From: Rhodococcus rhodnii
GTDB lineage: Bacteria > Actinomycetota > Actinomycetes > Mycobacteriales > Pseudonocardiaceae
Reading direction: 5' to 3'
NCBI GenBank assembly: GCA_000720375.1
Contig: JOAA01000011.1
Span: 221,083-285,082 of the forward strand
DNA: 64,000 nucleotides
The notes beneath the pieces are model-generated. The model was given only the letters and a program-made list of their open reading frames with translations, was not told where the DNA came from and did not search any database. The position numbers and the translations under genes are program-made. This document shows positions 9,441 to 17,734 of this stretch, one piece after another (position 1 is the first letter of the stretch; the number at the start of each line of letters is the position of its first letter).

Positions 9441-9492
9441 TTGTGGATAGCGACCTGCGGTTTGTGGATAACTGGGCACTTCGTGTGGACAA
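9441..9492 (-). other. Cluster of three DnaA boxes
   Basis: Three same-orientation boxes lie within 52 bp: CTATCCACA (9442-9450, one mismatch), TTATCCACA (9463-9471, exact) and TTGTCCACA (9484-9492, the exact actinobacterial form), all on the minus strand. They sit between a MarR gene and clpB, just upstream of the HAIR operator. There is no dnaA, dnaN or AT-rich unwinding region nearby, so this is not read as oriC; DnaA titration or DnaA control of clpB are possibilities. Confidence 0.75.
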
Positions 9493-9520
9493 CCGCGTTG
9501 GTACATGTGAGTGAAACTGG

Positions 9521-9541
9521 GTTGAGCGGAACAGACTCAAC
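9521..9541 (+). promoter_or_regulatory. HAIR operator upstream of clpB
   Basis: GTTGAG at 9521-9526, nine-base spacer, CTCAAC at 9536-9541: the HspR inverted repeat with one symmetric substitution in each arm. It lies 75 bp before clpB. In Streptomyces and Mycobacterium, clpB belongs to the HspR regulon, so this site joins clpB to the dnaK operon. Confidence 0.85.
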
Positions 9542-9616
9542 TTTTCTGACGTTGAGCATTACGACAGCTTCTGCGGGAAGCTGGCACCAGGGCACTAACG
9601 CGTACTGAGGTGAGGG

Positions 9617-12202
9617 ATGGACGCATTCAACCCGACCACGAAGACCCAGCAGGCGGTCTCCGCCGCGGTTCAGGCGGCCACGGTCGCCGGGAACCCGGAC
9701 GTCTCGCCGGCGCACCTGCTCGCTGCCCTGCTCGCGCAGGGTGACGGCCTGACGGCGCCGCTGCTGACGGCGGTCGGGGCCGATCCGGCGGTGATCGGCA
9801 AGGAACTGGAGAAGATCGTCGCCAGCCTGCCGTCGGCGACCGGCGCGACCGTGTCGACGCCGAACCTGAACGGCCAGGCAGCCCGATCGCTGAGCCAGGC
9901 GCAGAAGCTCGCGACCGAGATGGGCGATGAATACGTCTCCACTGAGCACGTCCTGTACGGCCTTGCCTACGAGCGCGGCCCGGTCGGTGAGCTGCTGCGC
10001 AGGCACGGCGCCACCCCCGAGGCCCTCAAGGACGCGTTCACCAAGGTTCGCGGCTCAGCCCGGGTGACCAGCCCCGACCCCGAGGGCACCTACCAGGCGC
10101 TGGAGAAGTACGGCGTCGACCTCACCGACCGCGCGCGCAAGGGCGAGCTCGACCCGGTGATCGGCCGCGACGCCGAGATCCGCCGTGTCGTGCAGGTGCT
10201 CTCCCGTCGTACCAAGAACAACCCGGTGCTGATCGGTGAGCCCGGGGTCGGCAAGACCGCCATCGTCGAGGGCCTCGCGCAGCGGATCATCGCGGGTGAC
10301 GTGCCGGAGTCCTTGCGTGGCAAGCGAGTCGTCGCGCTGGACCTCGGTTCGATGGTGGCCGGTGCGAAGTTCCGCGGTGAGTTCGAAGAGCGGCTCAAGG
10401 CCGTGCTCAAGGAGATCACCGACTCGGCCGGCCAGGTGGTCACGTTCATCGACGAGCTGCACACCATCGTCGGCGCGGGCGCGACCGGCGAGAGCGCGAT
10501 GGACGCGGGCAACATGATCAAGCCGATGCTGGCCCGTGGCGAGCTGCGCATGGTCGGTGCGACCACGTTGGACGAGTACCGCGAGCACATCGAGAAGGAC
10601 CCGGCGCTGGAGCGCCGGTTCCAGCAGGTGCTGGTCGGTGAACCGTCCGTCGAGGACACCATCGGCATACTGCGTGGCCTCAAAGAGCGCTACGAGGTGC
10701 ACCACGGTGTCCGGATCACCGACGCCGCCTTGGTTTCCGCGGCCACCCTGTCCGATCGCTACATCACCGCCCGGTTCCTGCCGGACAAGGCGATCGACCT
10801 GGTCGACGAGGCCGCGTCCCGGCTGCGGATGGAGATCGACTCACGGCCGGTCGAGATCGACGAGGTCGAGCGGGCGGTGCGGCGCCTGGAGATCGAGGAG
10901 ATGGCGCTGGCCAAGGAGGAGGACCCGGCGTCCAAGCAGCGCCTGACCGCGTTGCGTGCCGAACTGGCCGAGAAGCGCGAGGCCCTGTCCGCGCTGACCG
11001 CGAGGTGGCAGAACGAGAAGGGCTCGATCGAGAAGACCCGTGACCTCAAGGAACAGCTCGAGCACCTGCGCGGCGAGTCCGAGCGGGCCGAGCGCGACGG
11101 CGACCTCGGCAGGGCCGCTGAGCTGCGCTACGGCCGGATTCCCGCACTGGAGAAGGAGCTCGAGGCGGCCACGGAATCGACCAAGACCGAGAGCGTGATG
11201 CTCAAGGAGGAGGTCGGCCCGGACGACGTCGCCGAGGTCGTGTCCGCGTGGACCGGGATCCCGGCAGGCCGGATGCTCGAAGGCGAGACGGCGAAACTGC
11301 TGCGGATGGAGGACGAGCTCAGCAAGCGGGTCGTCGGCCAGGCCGAAGCCGTGCGCGTGGTGTCCGACGCGGTCCGCCGGTCGCGCGCCGGCGTCGCGGA
11401 CCCGGACCGGCCGACTGGGTCGTTCCTGTTCCTCGGCCCGACCGGGGTCGGCAAGACCGAGCTGGCCAAGGCGCTGGCGGAGTTCCTGTTCGACGACGAG
11501 CGGGCGATGATCCGCATCGACATGAGCGAGTACGCCGAGAAGCACTCGGTGGCCCGGCTCGTGGGCGCCCCGCCCGGGTACGTCGGCTACGACCAGGGCG
11601 GCCAGCTGACCGAGTCCGTGCGGCGGCGCCCGTATAGCGTCGTGCTGCTCGACGAGGTCGAGAAGGCCCACCCGGACGTGTTCGACGTGCTGCTGCAGGT
11701 GCTCGACGACGGCAGGCTGACCGACGGCCAGGGCCGCACGGTCGACTTCCGCAACACGATCCTGGTGATGACCTCCAACCTGGGCTCGCAAGCGATTGCG
11801 GACGTGACGCTGACCGAGCAGCAGCGCAAGGACTCGGTACTGGCGGTGGTGCAGCGGCACTTCAAGCCGGAGTTCCTCAACCGGCTGGACGACGTCGTGG
11901 TCTTCCACCAGCTGGCGACCGAGGAGCTGACCTCGATCGTGGACATTCAGATCGACCGGCTGTCGCGCAGGCTGGCCCAGCGCAGGCTGACCCTCGACGT
12001 CACCCCGTCGGCCCGTGATTGGTTGGCCCTCAACGGGTTCGATCCGGTCTACGGCGCACGCCCCTTGCGGCGCCTGGTTTCGTCGGCGATCGGTGACCAG
12101 CTGGCGAAGAAGCTGCTGGCCGGTGAGATCACCGACGGCAACAAGGTCAATGTGGACGTGACCGACGATTCGTCGGGTCTGGTGGTGGTCCGGGCCGCCT
12201 GA
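9617..12202 (+). CDS. clpB: ATP-dependent disaggregase ClpB (Hsp100)
   Basis: Full-length Hsp100 of 861 residues that extracts polypeptides from aggregates together with DnaK. The N-terminal Clp repeat domain (1-150) is followed by AAA+ domain 1 with Walker A GEPGVGKT near 205 and [12 protein letters not shown], the coiled-coil middle domain (about 405-525) that docks DnaK and distinguishes ClpB from ClpA/ClpC, and AAA+ domain 2 with GPTGVGKT near 605 and [13 protein letters not shown]. There is no ClpP-binding IGF loop that I can see. A HAIR site upstream places it under HspR. GAGGTGAGGG precedes the ATG. Confidence 0.98.
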   Translation: MDAFNPTTKTQQAVSAAVQAATVAGNPDVSPAHLLAALLAQGDGLTAPLLTAVGADPAVIGKELEKIVASLPSATGATVSTPNLNGQAARSLSQAQKLATEMGDEYVSTEHVLYGLAYERGPVGELLRRHGATPEALKDAFTKVRGSARVTSPDPEGTYQALEKYGVDLTDRARKGELDPVIGRDAEIRRVVQVLSRRTKNNPVLIGEPGVGKTAIVEGLAQRIIAGDVPESLRGKRVVALDLGSMVAGAKFRGEFEERLKAVLKEITDSAGQVVTFIDELHTIVGAGATGESAMDAGNMIKPMLARGELRMVGATTLDEYREHIEKDPALERRFQQVLVGEPSVEDTIGILRGLKERYEVHHGVRITDAALVSAATLSDRYITARFLPDKAIDLVDEAASRLRMEIDSRPVEIDEVERAVRRLEIEEMALAKEEDPASKQRLTALRAELAEKREALSALTARWQNEKGSIEKTRDLKEQLEHLRGESERAERDGDLGRAAELRYGRIPALEKELEAATESTKTESVMLKEEVGPDDVAEVVSAWTGIPAGRMLEGETAKLLRMEDELSKRVVGQAEAVRVVSDAVRRSRAGVADPDRPTGSFLFLGPTGVGKTELAKALAEFLFDDERAMIRIDMSEYAEKHSVARLVGAPPGYVGYDQGGQLTESVRRRPYSVVLLDEVEKAHPDVFDVLLQVLDDGRLTDGQGRTVDFRNTILVMTSNLGSQAIADVTLTEQQRKDSVLAVVQRHFKPEFLNRLDDVVVFHQLATEELTSIVDIQIDRLSRRLAQRRLTLDVTPSARDWLALNGFDPVYGARPLRRLVSSAIGDQLAKKLLAGEITDGNKVNVDVTDDSSGLVVVRAA

Positions 12203-12207
12203 CGGCC

Positions 12208-12273
12208 GTGTCCACCATTCCGGCACACCGTGTCGCACGTTCCGGCACGGTGTGTCCACCTTTGCGGCACAGT
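12208..12273 (+). repeat. Three tandem 22-bp repeats after clpB
   Basis: Units at 12208-12229, 12230-12251 and 12252-12273 share GTGTC at the left, a TTCCGGCAC or TTGCGGCAC core and an exact 22-bp period. The array begins five bases after the clpB stop and belongs to the same repeat family as the six-unit array at 25885 and the arms of the 119-bp elements at 26054 and 48354. Confidence 0.85.
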
Positions 12274-12344
12274 GAGTTGCCCGTTCGGCTGACACGCCCC
12301 CGGCTGCCAAATGATCCTTCGTCGGGATGTCCGCTAGTCTCTGA

Positions 12345-13043
12345 GTGGTGGGCATCCCCGCGTGGATCTGGTTCGCCGTGGCAGCACTCGCAGCTCTCGG
12401 TGGCGCCGCCCTGCTCGCTCGCGACCGTGCCGTTCGGACTTCGCGCAACCGGGAACGCCGCCGTTGGGCCGCGTTACGCGGCTGGCAGTTCACCGAGACG
12501 GACAACGTCCTGCCGACCCAATGGGAAGGCGGCGCGCTGGCGTACTACGGCGGCGGCATCGCCCGTGACGTGGTGGCCGGCTCGACGTTCACCGCGGACG
12601 GCAGACGCCGGGTCTACATCTTCGACCTCGACAACGGTGGCCGGGTCAGCGCGGTGATCGCGGCGGTGCAATGTCGCCGCAAGCACGAGGTCGTCGTGGA
12701 GCTGTGGCTGCCGAGCGTTCCGTTCGAGCAGGAGCACATGCCCGAACTGCTCGGCCCGGTCGGCCAGCGCTACGCGTTCGTCTCGGATCTGGCCAAGGCC
12801 AGGGCGCTGATCACGCCGGACCTGGTGGACGCCTCCGAGGAAGTGGGCCCGGACGTGATGGTCGCGTGGGTCGAGGACGGCTGGGTCCTCGCCGCGGCGC
12901 CCGTCAACGCCAACCCGTCACGGTTGGAGCGTCTGCTGCGTAGCCTCGGCGAAGTCGCGGACGTGGTCGACCCGTTCGAGGACGACGAACAATCTTCAGG
13001 CGATGGCACCGCCCAGCTCCCGCCGGGGCGCCACGGCCAGTAG
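12345..13043 (+). CDS. Membrane-anchored protein of unknown function
   Basis: About 232 residues. One N-terminal membrane segment (AWIWFAVAALAALGGAALLA) is followed by a basic RNRERRRWAALRGW stretch, then a soluble domain with a WQFTETDN beginning, resembling actinobacterial proteins annotated only as hypothetical. The C-terminus is acidic and Pro-rich. The GTG start lacks a strong ribosome site; a second GTG is adjacent. The SDR gene follows after 9 bp, so the two may be co-transcribed. No function can be assigned. Confidence 0.75.
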   Translation: MVGIPAWIWFAVAALAALGGAALLARDRAVRTSRNRERRRWAALRGWQFTETDNVLPTQWEGGALAYYGGGIARDVVAGSTFTADGRRRVYIFDLDNGGRVSAVIAAVQCRRKHEVVVELWLPSVPFEQEHMPELLGPVGQRYAFVSDLAKARALITPDLVDASEEVGPDVMVAWVEDGWVLAAAPVNANPSRLERLLRSLGEVADVVDPFEDDEQSSGDGTAQLPPGRHGQ

Positions 13044-13052
13044 CTTGGCCGC

Positions 13053-13829
13053 ATGCCAACTGCTCTGGTCACCGGCGCCACTGCCGGTATCGGCAACGCG
13101 TTCGTCCACCGGCTGGCCAAGGACGGCCACAACGTCGTACTCGTGGCCCGCACCGAACCGCGGCTGCACGAGGTGGCCGCGCAGATCAAGGCGAAGTACG
13201 GCGTCGAAACCGAGATCCTGCCCGCCGATCTGTCCAAGCAGGATGGACGGCTCGCCGTCGAGCAGCGGCTTGGCTCCGGCGCGGGCGACCCGGTGGACAT
13301 CCTGGTGAACAACGCCGGATTCGGTACCCGTGGCCGGTTCGAGGACGTGTCGGTCGACTGGATGCAAGGCCAGTTGGACGTGAACGTGACCAGCGTGCTC
13401 CGGCTGACCAGGGCGGCGATCCCCGGCATGCTCGAACGCGGCCACGGCGCGGTCATCAACGTCTCCAGCATCGCGGGCTTCTTCCCCGCCACCGGTCCCA
13501 CGTACGGCGCCACCAAGTCCTACGTGACGGCGTTCTCCGAAGGCATCGCAATGGCCTTGAAGGGCACCGGAGTACGCGTGATCGCGCTGATCCCCGGGTT
13601 CACCCGGACCGAGTTCCACGACCGCGCGGGTGACGAGAAGCAGACCTTCCCGGACTTCATGTGGCTGTCCGCGAATCAGGTGGTCAACGAGTGCATGACG
13701 GACCTCGCGCACGGGCGGGTCCGGTCGATTCCTGGCTGGCAGTACAAGGTGCTGGTCGGCGTGACCCGGTTGCTGCCGCACGGTGTGCTGCGCAAGCTTG
13801 AGGCCGGTCTCGGCCGGGGCCGTACGTGA
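13053..13829 (+). CDS. Short-chain dehydrogenase/reductase
   Basis: Classical SDR of 258 residues, cytoplasmic, NAD(P)-dependent. Cofactor motif TGATAGIG at 7-14, NNAG at 86-89, catalytic Ser139, Tyr151 and Lys155 (YGATK) are all present. The PGFTRTEF segment after the active site and the C-terminal WLSANQVV extension are typical of the DltE/ketoreductase-like branch. The substrate is unknown. Thirteen bases separate it from the next gene, probably co-transcribed. Confidence 0.88.
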   Translation: MPTALVTGATAGIGNAFVHRLAKDGHNVVLVARTEPRLHEVAAQIKAKYGVETEILPADLSKQDGRLAVEQRLGSGAGDPVDILVNNAGFGTRGRFEDVSVDWMQGQLDVNVTSVLRLTRAAIPGMLERGHGAVINVSSIAGFFPATGPTYGATKSYVTAFSEGIAMALKGTGVRVIALIPGFTRTEFHDRAGDEKQTFPDFMWLSANQVVNECMTDLAHGRVRSIPGWQYKVLVGVTRLLPHGVLRKLEAGLGRGRT

Positions 13830-13842
13830 AAGGACAACGAAG

Positions 13843-14646
13843 ATGAGCCAACCGCCTGGCTGGTACCCCGAGCGCCCCGGATCCCCGGTGCTGCGGTGGT
13901 GGGACGGTGCACAGTGGACAAACCACACCCAGCAGAAGACGGACGCGAGCGCGTTCGAGCTCGAGCTGGGCGGGCAGCACGACCCGTCACGTGTGCAGCA
14001 ACAGGTTCAGCGACAAGCGGGCGTCGGGCCTGTGCAGGGCGGCGGCGGGACGCTGTTCACCGAACCGGTTCTGGTGGTGAACCAGAAGGTCAAGCTGATC
14101 GAGATGGCCAACGAGTACACCGTCTTCGATCAGCACGGCCGCCAGCTCGGCACGGTGGTGCAGGTCGGCCAGAGCGCGTTGAAGAAGGCGGTCCGGTTCT
14201 TCGCCAGCGTCGACCAGTTCATGACGCACCGGCTGGAGGTGCGTGACCTGGCCGGCCAGCCGGTACTGGTACTGACCAGGCCACGGAAGGTCTTCAAGTC
14301 CCGGATCCTGGTCGAGTACCCCAACGGCCAGCCGATCGGCGAGATCGTGCAGGAGAACATGGTCGGGAAGATCAACTTCGGCTTCGTGATCAACGGCCAG
14401 CAGATCGGCGGGATCCGCGCGGAGAACTGGCGGGCGTGGAACTTCATGGTGCACGACCACACCGGCCAGGAGATCGCCCGGATCACCAAGACCTGGGAGG
14501 GCTTCGCCAAGACGATGTTCACTACGGCGGACAACTACGTGGTGCAGATCCACCGCCAGCTGCAGAACCCGCTCGCGAGCCTGGTGATCGCGGCGGGCCT
14601 GGCCATCGATACGGCGCTCAAGCAGGACGACCGGGGCTTCGGCTGA
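13843..14646 (+). CDS. DUF2510 / phospholipid scramblase-related protein
   Basis: Protein of 267 residues. The N-terminal 35 residues are a DUF2510 motif (PPGWYPERPG...LRWWDGAQWT); after a Gln-rich linker comes a LURP-one/scramblase-like beta-barrel domain (TEPVLVVNQKVKLIEMANEY to the end) finishing in a hydrophobic helix ASLVIAAGLAIDTAL. ATG at 13843, after AAAGGA, matches the conserved MSQPPGWYPE start. These proteins are common in actinomycetes, and the biochemical role is not established. Membrane association is inferred from the C-terminal helix. Confidence 0.85.
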   Translation: MSQPPGWYPERPGSPVLRWWDGAQWTNHTQQKTDASAFELELGGQHDPSRVQQQVQRQAGVGPVQGGGGTLFTEPVLVVNQKVKLIEMANEYTVFDQHGRQLGTVVQVGQSALKKAVRFFASVDQFMTHRLEVRDLAGQPVLVLTRPRKVFKSRILVEYPNGQPIGEIVQENMVGKINFGFVINGQQIGGIRAENWRAWNFMVHDHTGQEIARITKTWEGFAKTMFTTADNYVVQIHRQLQNPLASLVIAAGLAIDTALKQDDRGFG

Positions 14647-14685
14647 GCCGATTTCCCTTGCGCGACAACACGACCACTGTGTGTC

Positions 14686-14747
14686 TATAGTGGACTGTCG
14701 TAGTTCGCCGTCGGGTGAAGTGGCGAACGTCTTATGCGTTCGCCACT
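14686..14747 (+). promoter_or_regulatory. pyrE promoter and leader with alternative hairpins
   Basis: TATAGT at 14686-14691 is a good -10. The leader then contains a perfect 11-bp hairpin, AGTGGCGAACG (14719-14729) pairing with CGTTCGCCACT (14737-14747) over a 7-base loop. GTTCGCC at 14703-14709 could instead pair with GGCGAAC inside the left arm, giving two mutually exclusive folds. This looks like an attenuator for pyrE, starting 84 bp downstream. No U tract follows, so control may be translational or Rho-linked. Confidence 0.55.
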
Positions 14748-14781
14748 ACGAATCCGGAATCGTGTCTTAGGGTGACGCCTT

Positions 14782-15333
14782 GTGCTCGTTGACCAGAACG
14801 CCAAGTCCGAACTCGCCAGGCTCATCACCGAGCTGGCTGTCGTCCGCGGTCGTGTGACTCTCTCGTCCGGCAAGGAGGCCGACTACTACGTCGACCTGCG
14901 CCGGGCGACGCTGCAGCACGCGGCCGCCCCCCTGATCGGCAAGCTGCTGCGCCAGCTCACCGCCGACTGGGACTACGTGGCCGCGGGCGGTCTGACGCTC
15001 GGTGCCGATCCGGTGGCGTGCGCGATGATGCACGCGGCCGCGGCGCAAGGGGACGTGCTCGACGCGTTCGTCGTCCGCAAGGCCGCCAAGGAACACGGGA
15101 TGCAGCGGCGGATCGAGGGCATCGAGGTCGCGGGCCAGCGGGTGCTCGCGGTCGAGGACACCTCGACGACCGGAAGCAGCGTCCTGACCGCCGTCGAGGC
15201 CCTGCGGGAGGCCGGTGCCGAGGTCGTCGGCGTGGTCACCGTCGTGGACCGGGCGACTGGCGCGAAGGAGGCCATCGAGGCTGCTGGGCTGCGGTACCGC
15301 TACCTCCTGGGACTCGACGACCTCGGGCTGTAG
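14782..15333 (+). CDS. pyrE: Orotate phosphoribosyltransferase
   Basis: PyrE of 183 residues, transferring phosphoribosyl from PRPP to orotate to make OMP in pyrimidine synthesis. The PRPP-binding motif is VLAVEDTSTTGSSVLTAVEA near residue 120; GGLTLGADPVA forms the upstream loop. Length and motifs are those of the actinobacterial enzyme. GTG start. It stands alone rather than in a pyr operon and has its own structured leader and a hairpin terminator after the stop. Confidence 0.95.
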   Translation: MLVDQNAKSELARLITELAVVRGRVTLSSGKEADYYVDLRRATLQHAAAPLIGKLLRQLTADWDYVAAGGLTLGADPVACAMMHAAAAQGDVLDAFVVRKAAKEHGMQRRIEGIEVAGQRVLAVEDTSTTGSSVLTAVEALREAGAEVVGVVTVVDRATGAKEAIEAAGLRYRYLLGLDDLGL

Positions 15334-15339
15334 CCGGCC

Positions 15340-15362
15340 GGGGGCTGTCGGCGGCAGCCCCC
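15340..15362 (+). terminator. Hairpin terminator after pyrE
   Basis: GGGGGCTG (15340-15347) pairs perfectly with CAGCCCCC (15355-15362) across a 7-base loop, six bases after the pyrE stop. It has no T tract, as is common for actinobacterial terminators. Confidence 0.7.
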
Positions 15363-15440
15363 ACCTGCGAAGACAGTTGCCTTCCACACTCCCGCAAGGC
15401 CAGACTGGAAACAGGGACTTGGCAGGGGCGGTGAGGTCGA

Positions 15441-15812
15441 GTGGCTGCGTTCTTGGCCGATGTAACTGTTGTGGTGCACTTCGCATCACTCCTCTACATC
15501 GGGTTGGGCGGGTTTCTGGCCTGGTGGTGGCCGAAATCCATCTTCGTTCACGTCTTTTTCGCGGCTTGGGGCGTTGCGGTCAACGTCATCCCCGGCCTGC
15601 CGTGCCCGCTGACCGCACTCGAGGACTACTTCCGCCACCAGCAGGGCCTCGGGTCGCTGCCGGGCGGCTTCAACGAGTACTACATCTACGATGATTTGAT
15701 CCCGCGTAGCCTGTTGCCGGTGGTAGCAGTGCTAGCGGTGGTGATTCTCATCATTTCCTACATCGGTGCGTACGTTCGGTGGCGCAACAGCAGGGCCCGC
15801 GTGGTGGCGTGA
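15441..15812 (+). CDS. DUF2784 membrane protein
   Basis: Small integral membrane protein of 123 residues with about three helices: VVVHFASLLYIGLGGFLAWW, FVHVFFAAWGVAVNVI and a C-terminal LLPVVAVLAVVILIISYIGA. The PCPLTALEDYFR segment and the spacing are characteristic of DUF2784. Function is unknown. It overlaps the start of the RNA methyltransferase by four bases (GTGA), so both are probably one transcript. Confidence 0.85.
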   Translation: MAAFLADVTVVVHFASLLYIGLGGFLAWWWPKSIFVHVFFAAWGVAVNVIPGLPCPLTALEDYFRHQQGLGSLPGGFNEYYIYDDLIPRSLLPVVAVLAVVILIISYIGAYVRWRNSRARVVA

Positions 15813-16450
15813 CCGGACCGACGGAATGGGTGTTCGGCGACCCGGTGGGTGTCGGCCCGTGGGAAGGGCCCTGGCCGGACGACCCCAAGTACGACCCTGA
15901 GCTCCTGGCCGAGGGCGACAAGCGCAACGTGGTCGACGCGTACCGCTACTGGCGGCGCGAGGCCGTCATCGCGGACCTGGACACCAAGCGCCACGACTTT
16001 CACGTCGCGATCGAGAACCTGCAGCACGACCACAACATCGGCACAGTCGTCCGAACCGCCAACGCCTTTCTGGCCAAGGCGGTGCACATCGTCGGCCGAC
16101 GGCGGTGGAACCGCAGAGGCGCGATGGTGACTGACCGATACCAACACGTCCTGCATCACCCGGATGTGGGTTCTTTGGTCGAGTTCGCGAAGGCCGAGGA
16201 TTTGGCGTTGGTCGCGGTCGACAACACGCCGGGTGCACAGCGTTTGGAGAGCGTCAAGCTTCCGAGGCACTGTGTCCTTCTTTTCGGTCAAGAAGGTCCT
16301 GGCCTCAGTGAACAGGCGCGTGAAGCGGCCACCATGGCGGTGTCAATCGCCCAGTTCGGTTCGACCAGGTCGATCAACGCGGGCGTGGCTGCCGGTGTGG
16401 TGATGCACTCATGGATCCGTGACCACGCGGACCTCGAATCCGCCTGGTGA
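15809..16450 (+). CDS. SpoU/TrmH-family RNA methyltransferase
   Basis: SPOUT methyltransferase of about 213 residues, using S-adenosylmethionine to 2'-O-methylate rRNA or tRNA. Visible family motifs are ENLQHDHNIGTVVRTANAFL (motif 1), LLFGQEGPGLSEQAR (motif 2) and SIAQFGSTRSINAGVAAGVV (motif 3), forming the trefoil-knot cofactor site. The start at 15809 overlapping the DUF2784 stop is preferred over GTG at 15779, which would overlap by 34 bases. Which RNA is modified cannot be told. Confidence 0.92.
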   Translation: MTGPTEWVFGDPVGVGPWEGPWPDDPKYDPELLAEGDKRNVVDAYRYWRREAVIADLDTKRHDFHVAIENLQHDHNIGTVVRTANAFLAKAVHIVGRRRWNRRGAMVTDRYQHVLHHPDVGSLVEFAKAEDLALVAVDNTPGAQRLESVKLPRHCVLLFGQEGPGLSEQAREAATMAVSIAQFGSTRSINAGVAAGVVMHSWIRDHADLESAW

Positions 16451-16602
16451 TGAGGGCACGTCGGCAGGCTGTGGCAGCAGGCCACCGCCTCGGGCGCGAT
16501 GGTTACCATCCGGGCCTGGGATCCGCCTGGTGACTGATTAATTACCCCAAGTGGGGCACGTACCACGCTGAGGGGTATCTCGGGACCGATCCAGACAGCA
16601 CC

Positions 16603-17724
16603 ATGGCGTATATGGCCAGAGAGCTCGTCGCCACCGCCCGGTTGTGGGCGGCGCGCGCCGCGGTGTCGGAGTTGGGTGTGCACGCCAGGCACCTGCGCCG
16701 GCTATGGGCGCGCCCTGGGACGTTGCTCGGTGTTGACGGGTGGCCACCCACTCGGGGTGAGCGGCTGTTCGGAAGGTGGAATTACTTCGCGCAGGCGCAC
16801 CTGATCGACTGCTTGGTCGACGCGCAAGAGCGCAACCCGACGGCGTCCCGCGCGACCTCGATCGCCCGGATCGTGCGCAGTGTGCGGCTCCGGCATGGCC
16901 GTCGTTGGGTGACGGAGGACTACGGCGACGCGGCCTGGCTTGGTCTGGCGTTGCTGCGGGCGGCGCAGTACACGCCGGTGAAGGTCGCGGTCAACGACAT
17001 CATCAAAGGTTTGCGCAGCGCGTGGACCGACCACGCGGGCGGCGGGTTGTGGTCGCGGGCGGACGAGAACCTCAAGAGCGTGCGGGTGAACGGCCCGGCG
17101 ACGATCCTGCTGGCGCGGTGCGGCGACCGGGTCGACCTGCAACGCGCCAGGGCGATCGCCGAGTGGATGGAGGACACGCTGCTCGACGAGGTCACCGGGC
17201 TGGTCTGGGTCGGCCTGCACGTGAACCTCGACGGCGAGATCCGCGAGACGATCAAGGAGGCGTACACCTACATCCAGGGCGTCTACCTCGGTGTTTGTCT
17301 GGAGCTGGCGGTCGGCGACCCGGTATGGGCGGAACGGGCCGAGCGCACGATCATCGCGGTGTCCGAGCACCTGGCGAACAACGGCGTGCTACGCGGCCAC
17401 GGCGGCGGTGACGGCGGCATCTTCACCGGGATCCTGGCGCGGTATTTGGCATTGGCCGCGCTCAGGCTGCCCGCGCTGACAGGCGCGTCGGCCACGGGTA
17501 TGGCCGCGAGCCATGTGGCGGAACGCCTTGTCCTGACGAGTGCGGCGGCCGCGTGGCGAAACCGCGCGGTGGCAAGGGGTGGCCCGCTCTACGGTCCAGA
17601 TTGGACAATCCCGTCCCGAGTGCCCCGGTCACCACGGCACAAGATCCCCGAGCGCGAGCTGGCGTCCCAACTGGGTGGCTGGATGATCCTCGAAGCGGCG
17701 GCCTTGCTGGAGCGTTCGCACTAG
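16603..17724 (+). CDS. GH76-like protein (alpha-1,6-mannanase family), altered active site
   Basis: Protein of 373 residues with the (alpha/alpha)6 layout and motifs of glycoside hydrolase family 76: FGRWNYFAQAHLIDCLVDA near 55-75, GGGLWSR, PATILLARCGDR and EAYTYIQGVYLG. In characterised GH76 endo-alpha-1,6-mannanases two adjacent aspartates (DD) provide catalysis; here the equivalent segment reads EDYGDAAWLGLALL, so only one Asp is kept. There is no signal peptide, suggesting a cytoplasmic protein. It may bind or cut mannan-type glycans or be non-catalytic. It ends 10 bp before the next SDR. Confidence 0.75.
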   Translation: MAYMARELVATARLWAARAAVSELGVHARHLRRLWARPGTLLGVDGWPPTRGERLFGRWNYFAQAHLIDCLVDAQERNPTASRATSIARIVRSVRLRHGRRWVTEDYGDAAWLGLALLRAAQYTPVKVAVNDIIKGLRSAWTDHAGGGLWSRADENLKSVRVNGPATILLARCGDRVDLQRARAIAEWMEDTLLDEVTGLVWVGLHVNLDGEIRETIKEAYTYIQGVYLGVCLELAVGDPVWAERAERTIIAVSEHLANNGVLRGHGGGDGGIFTGILARYLALAALRLPALTGASATGMAASHVAERLVLTSAAAAWRNRAVARGGPLYGPDWTIPSRVPRSPRHKIPERELASQLGGWMILEAAALLERSH

Positions 17725-17734
17725 TGTGGTCCGC

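Noticed and set aside
9441..9492. DnaA-box cluster as chromosomal origin
   Set aside because: Only three boxes, no AT-rich region and no dnaA/dnaN/rpmH neighbours.
16438..16533. Direct repeat ATCCGCCTGGTGA at 16438 and 16521
   Set aside because: 13 bp flanking a short region after the methyltransferase gene; could be chance or a small duplication of the gene end. No further structure seen.
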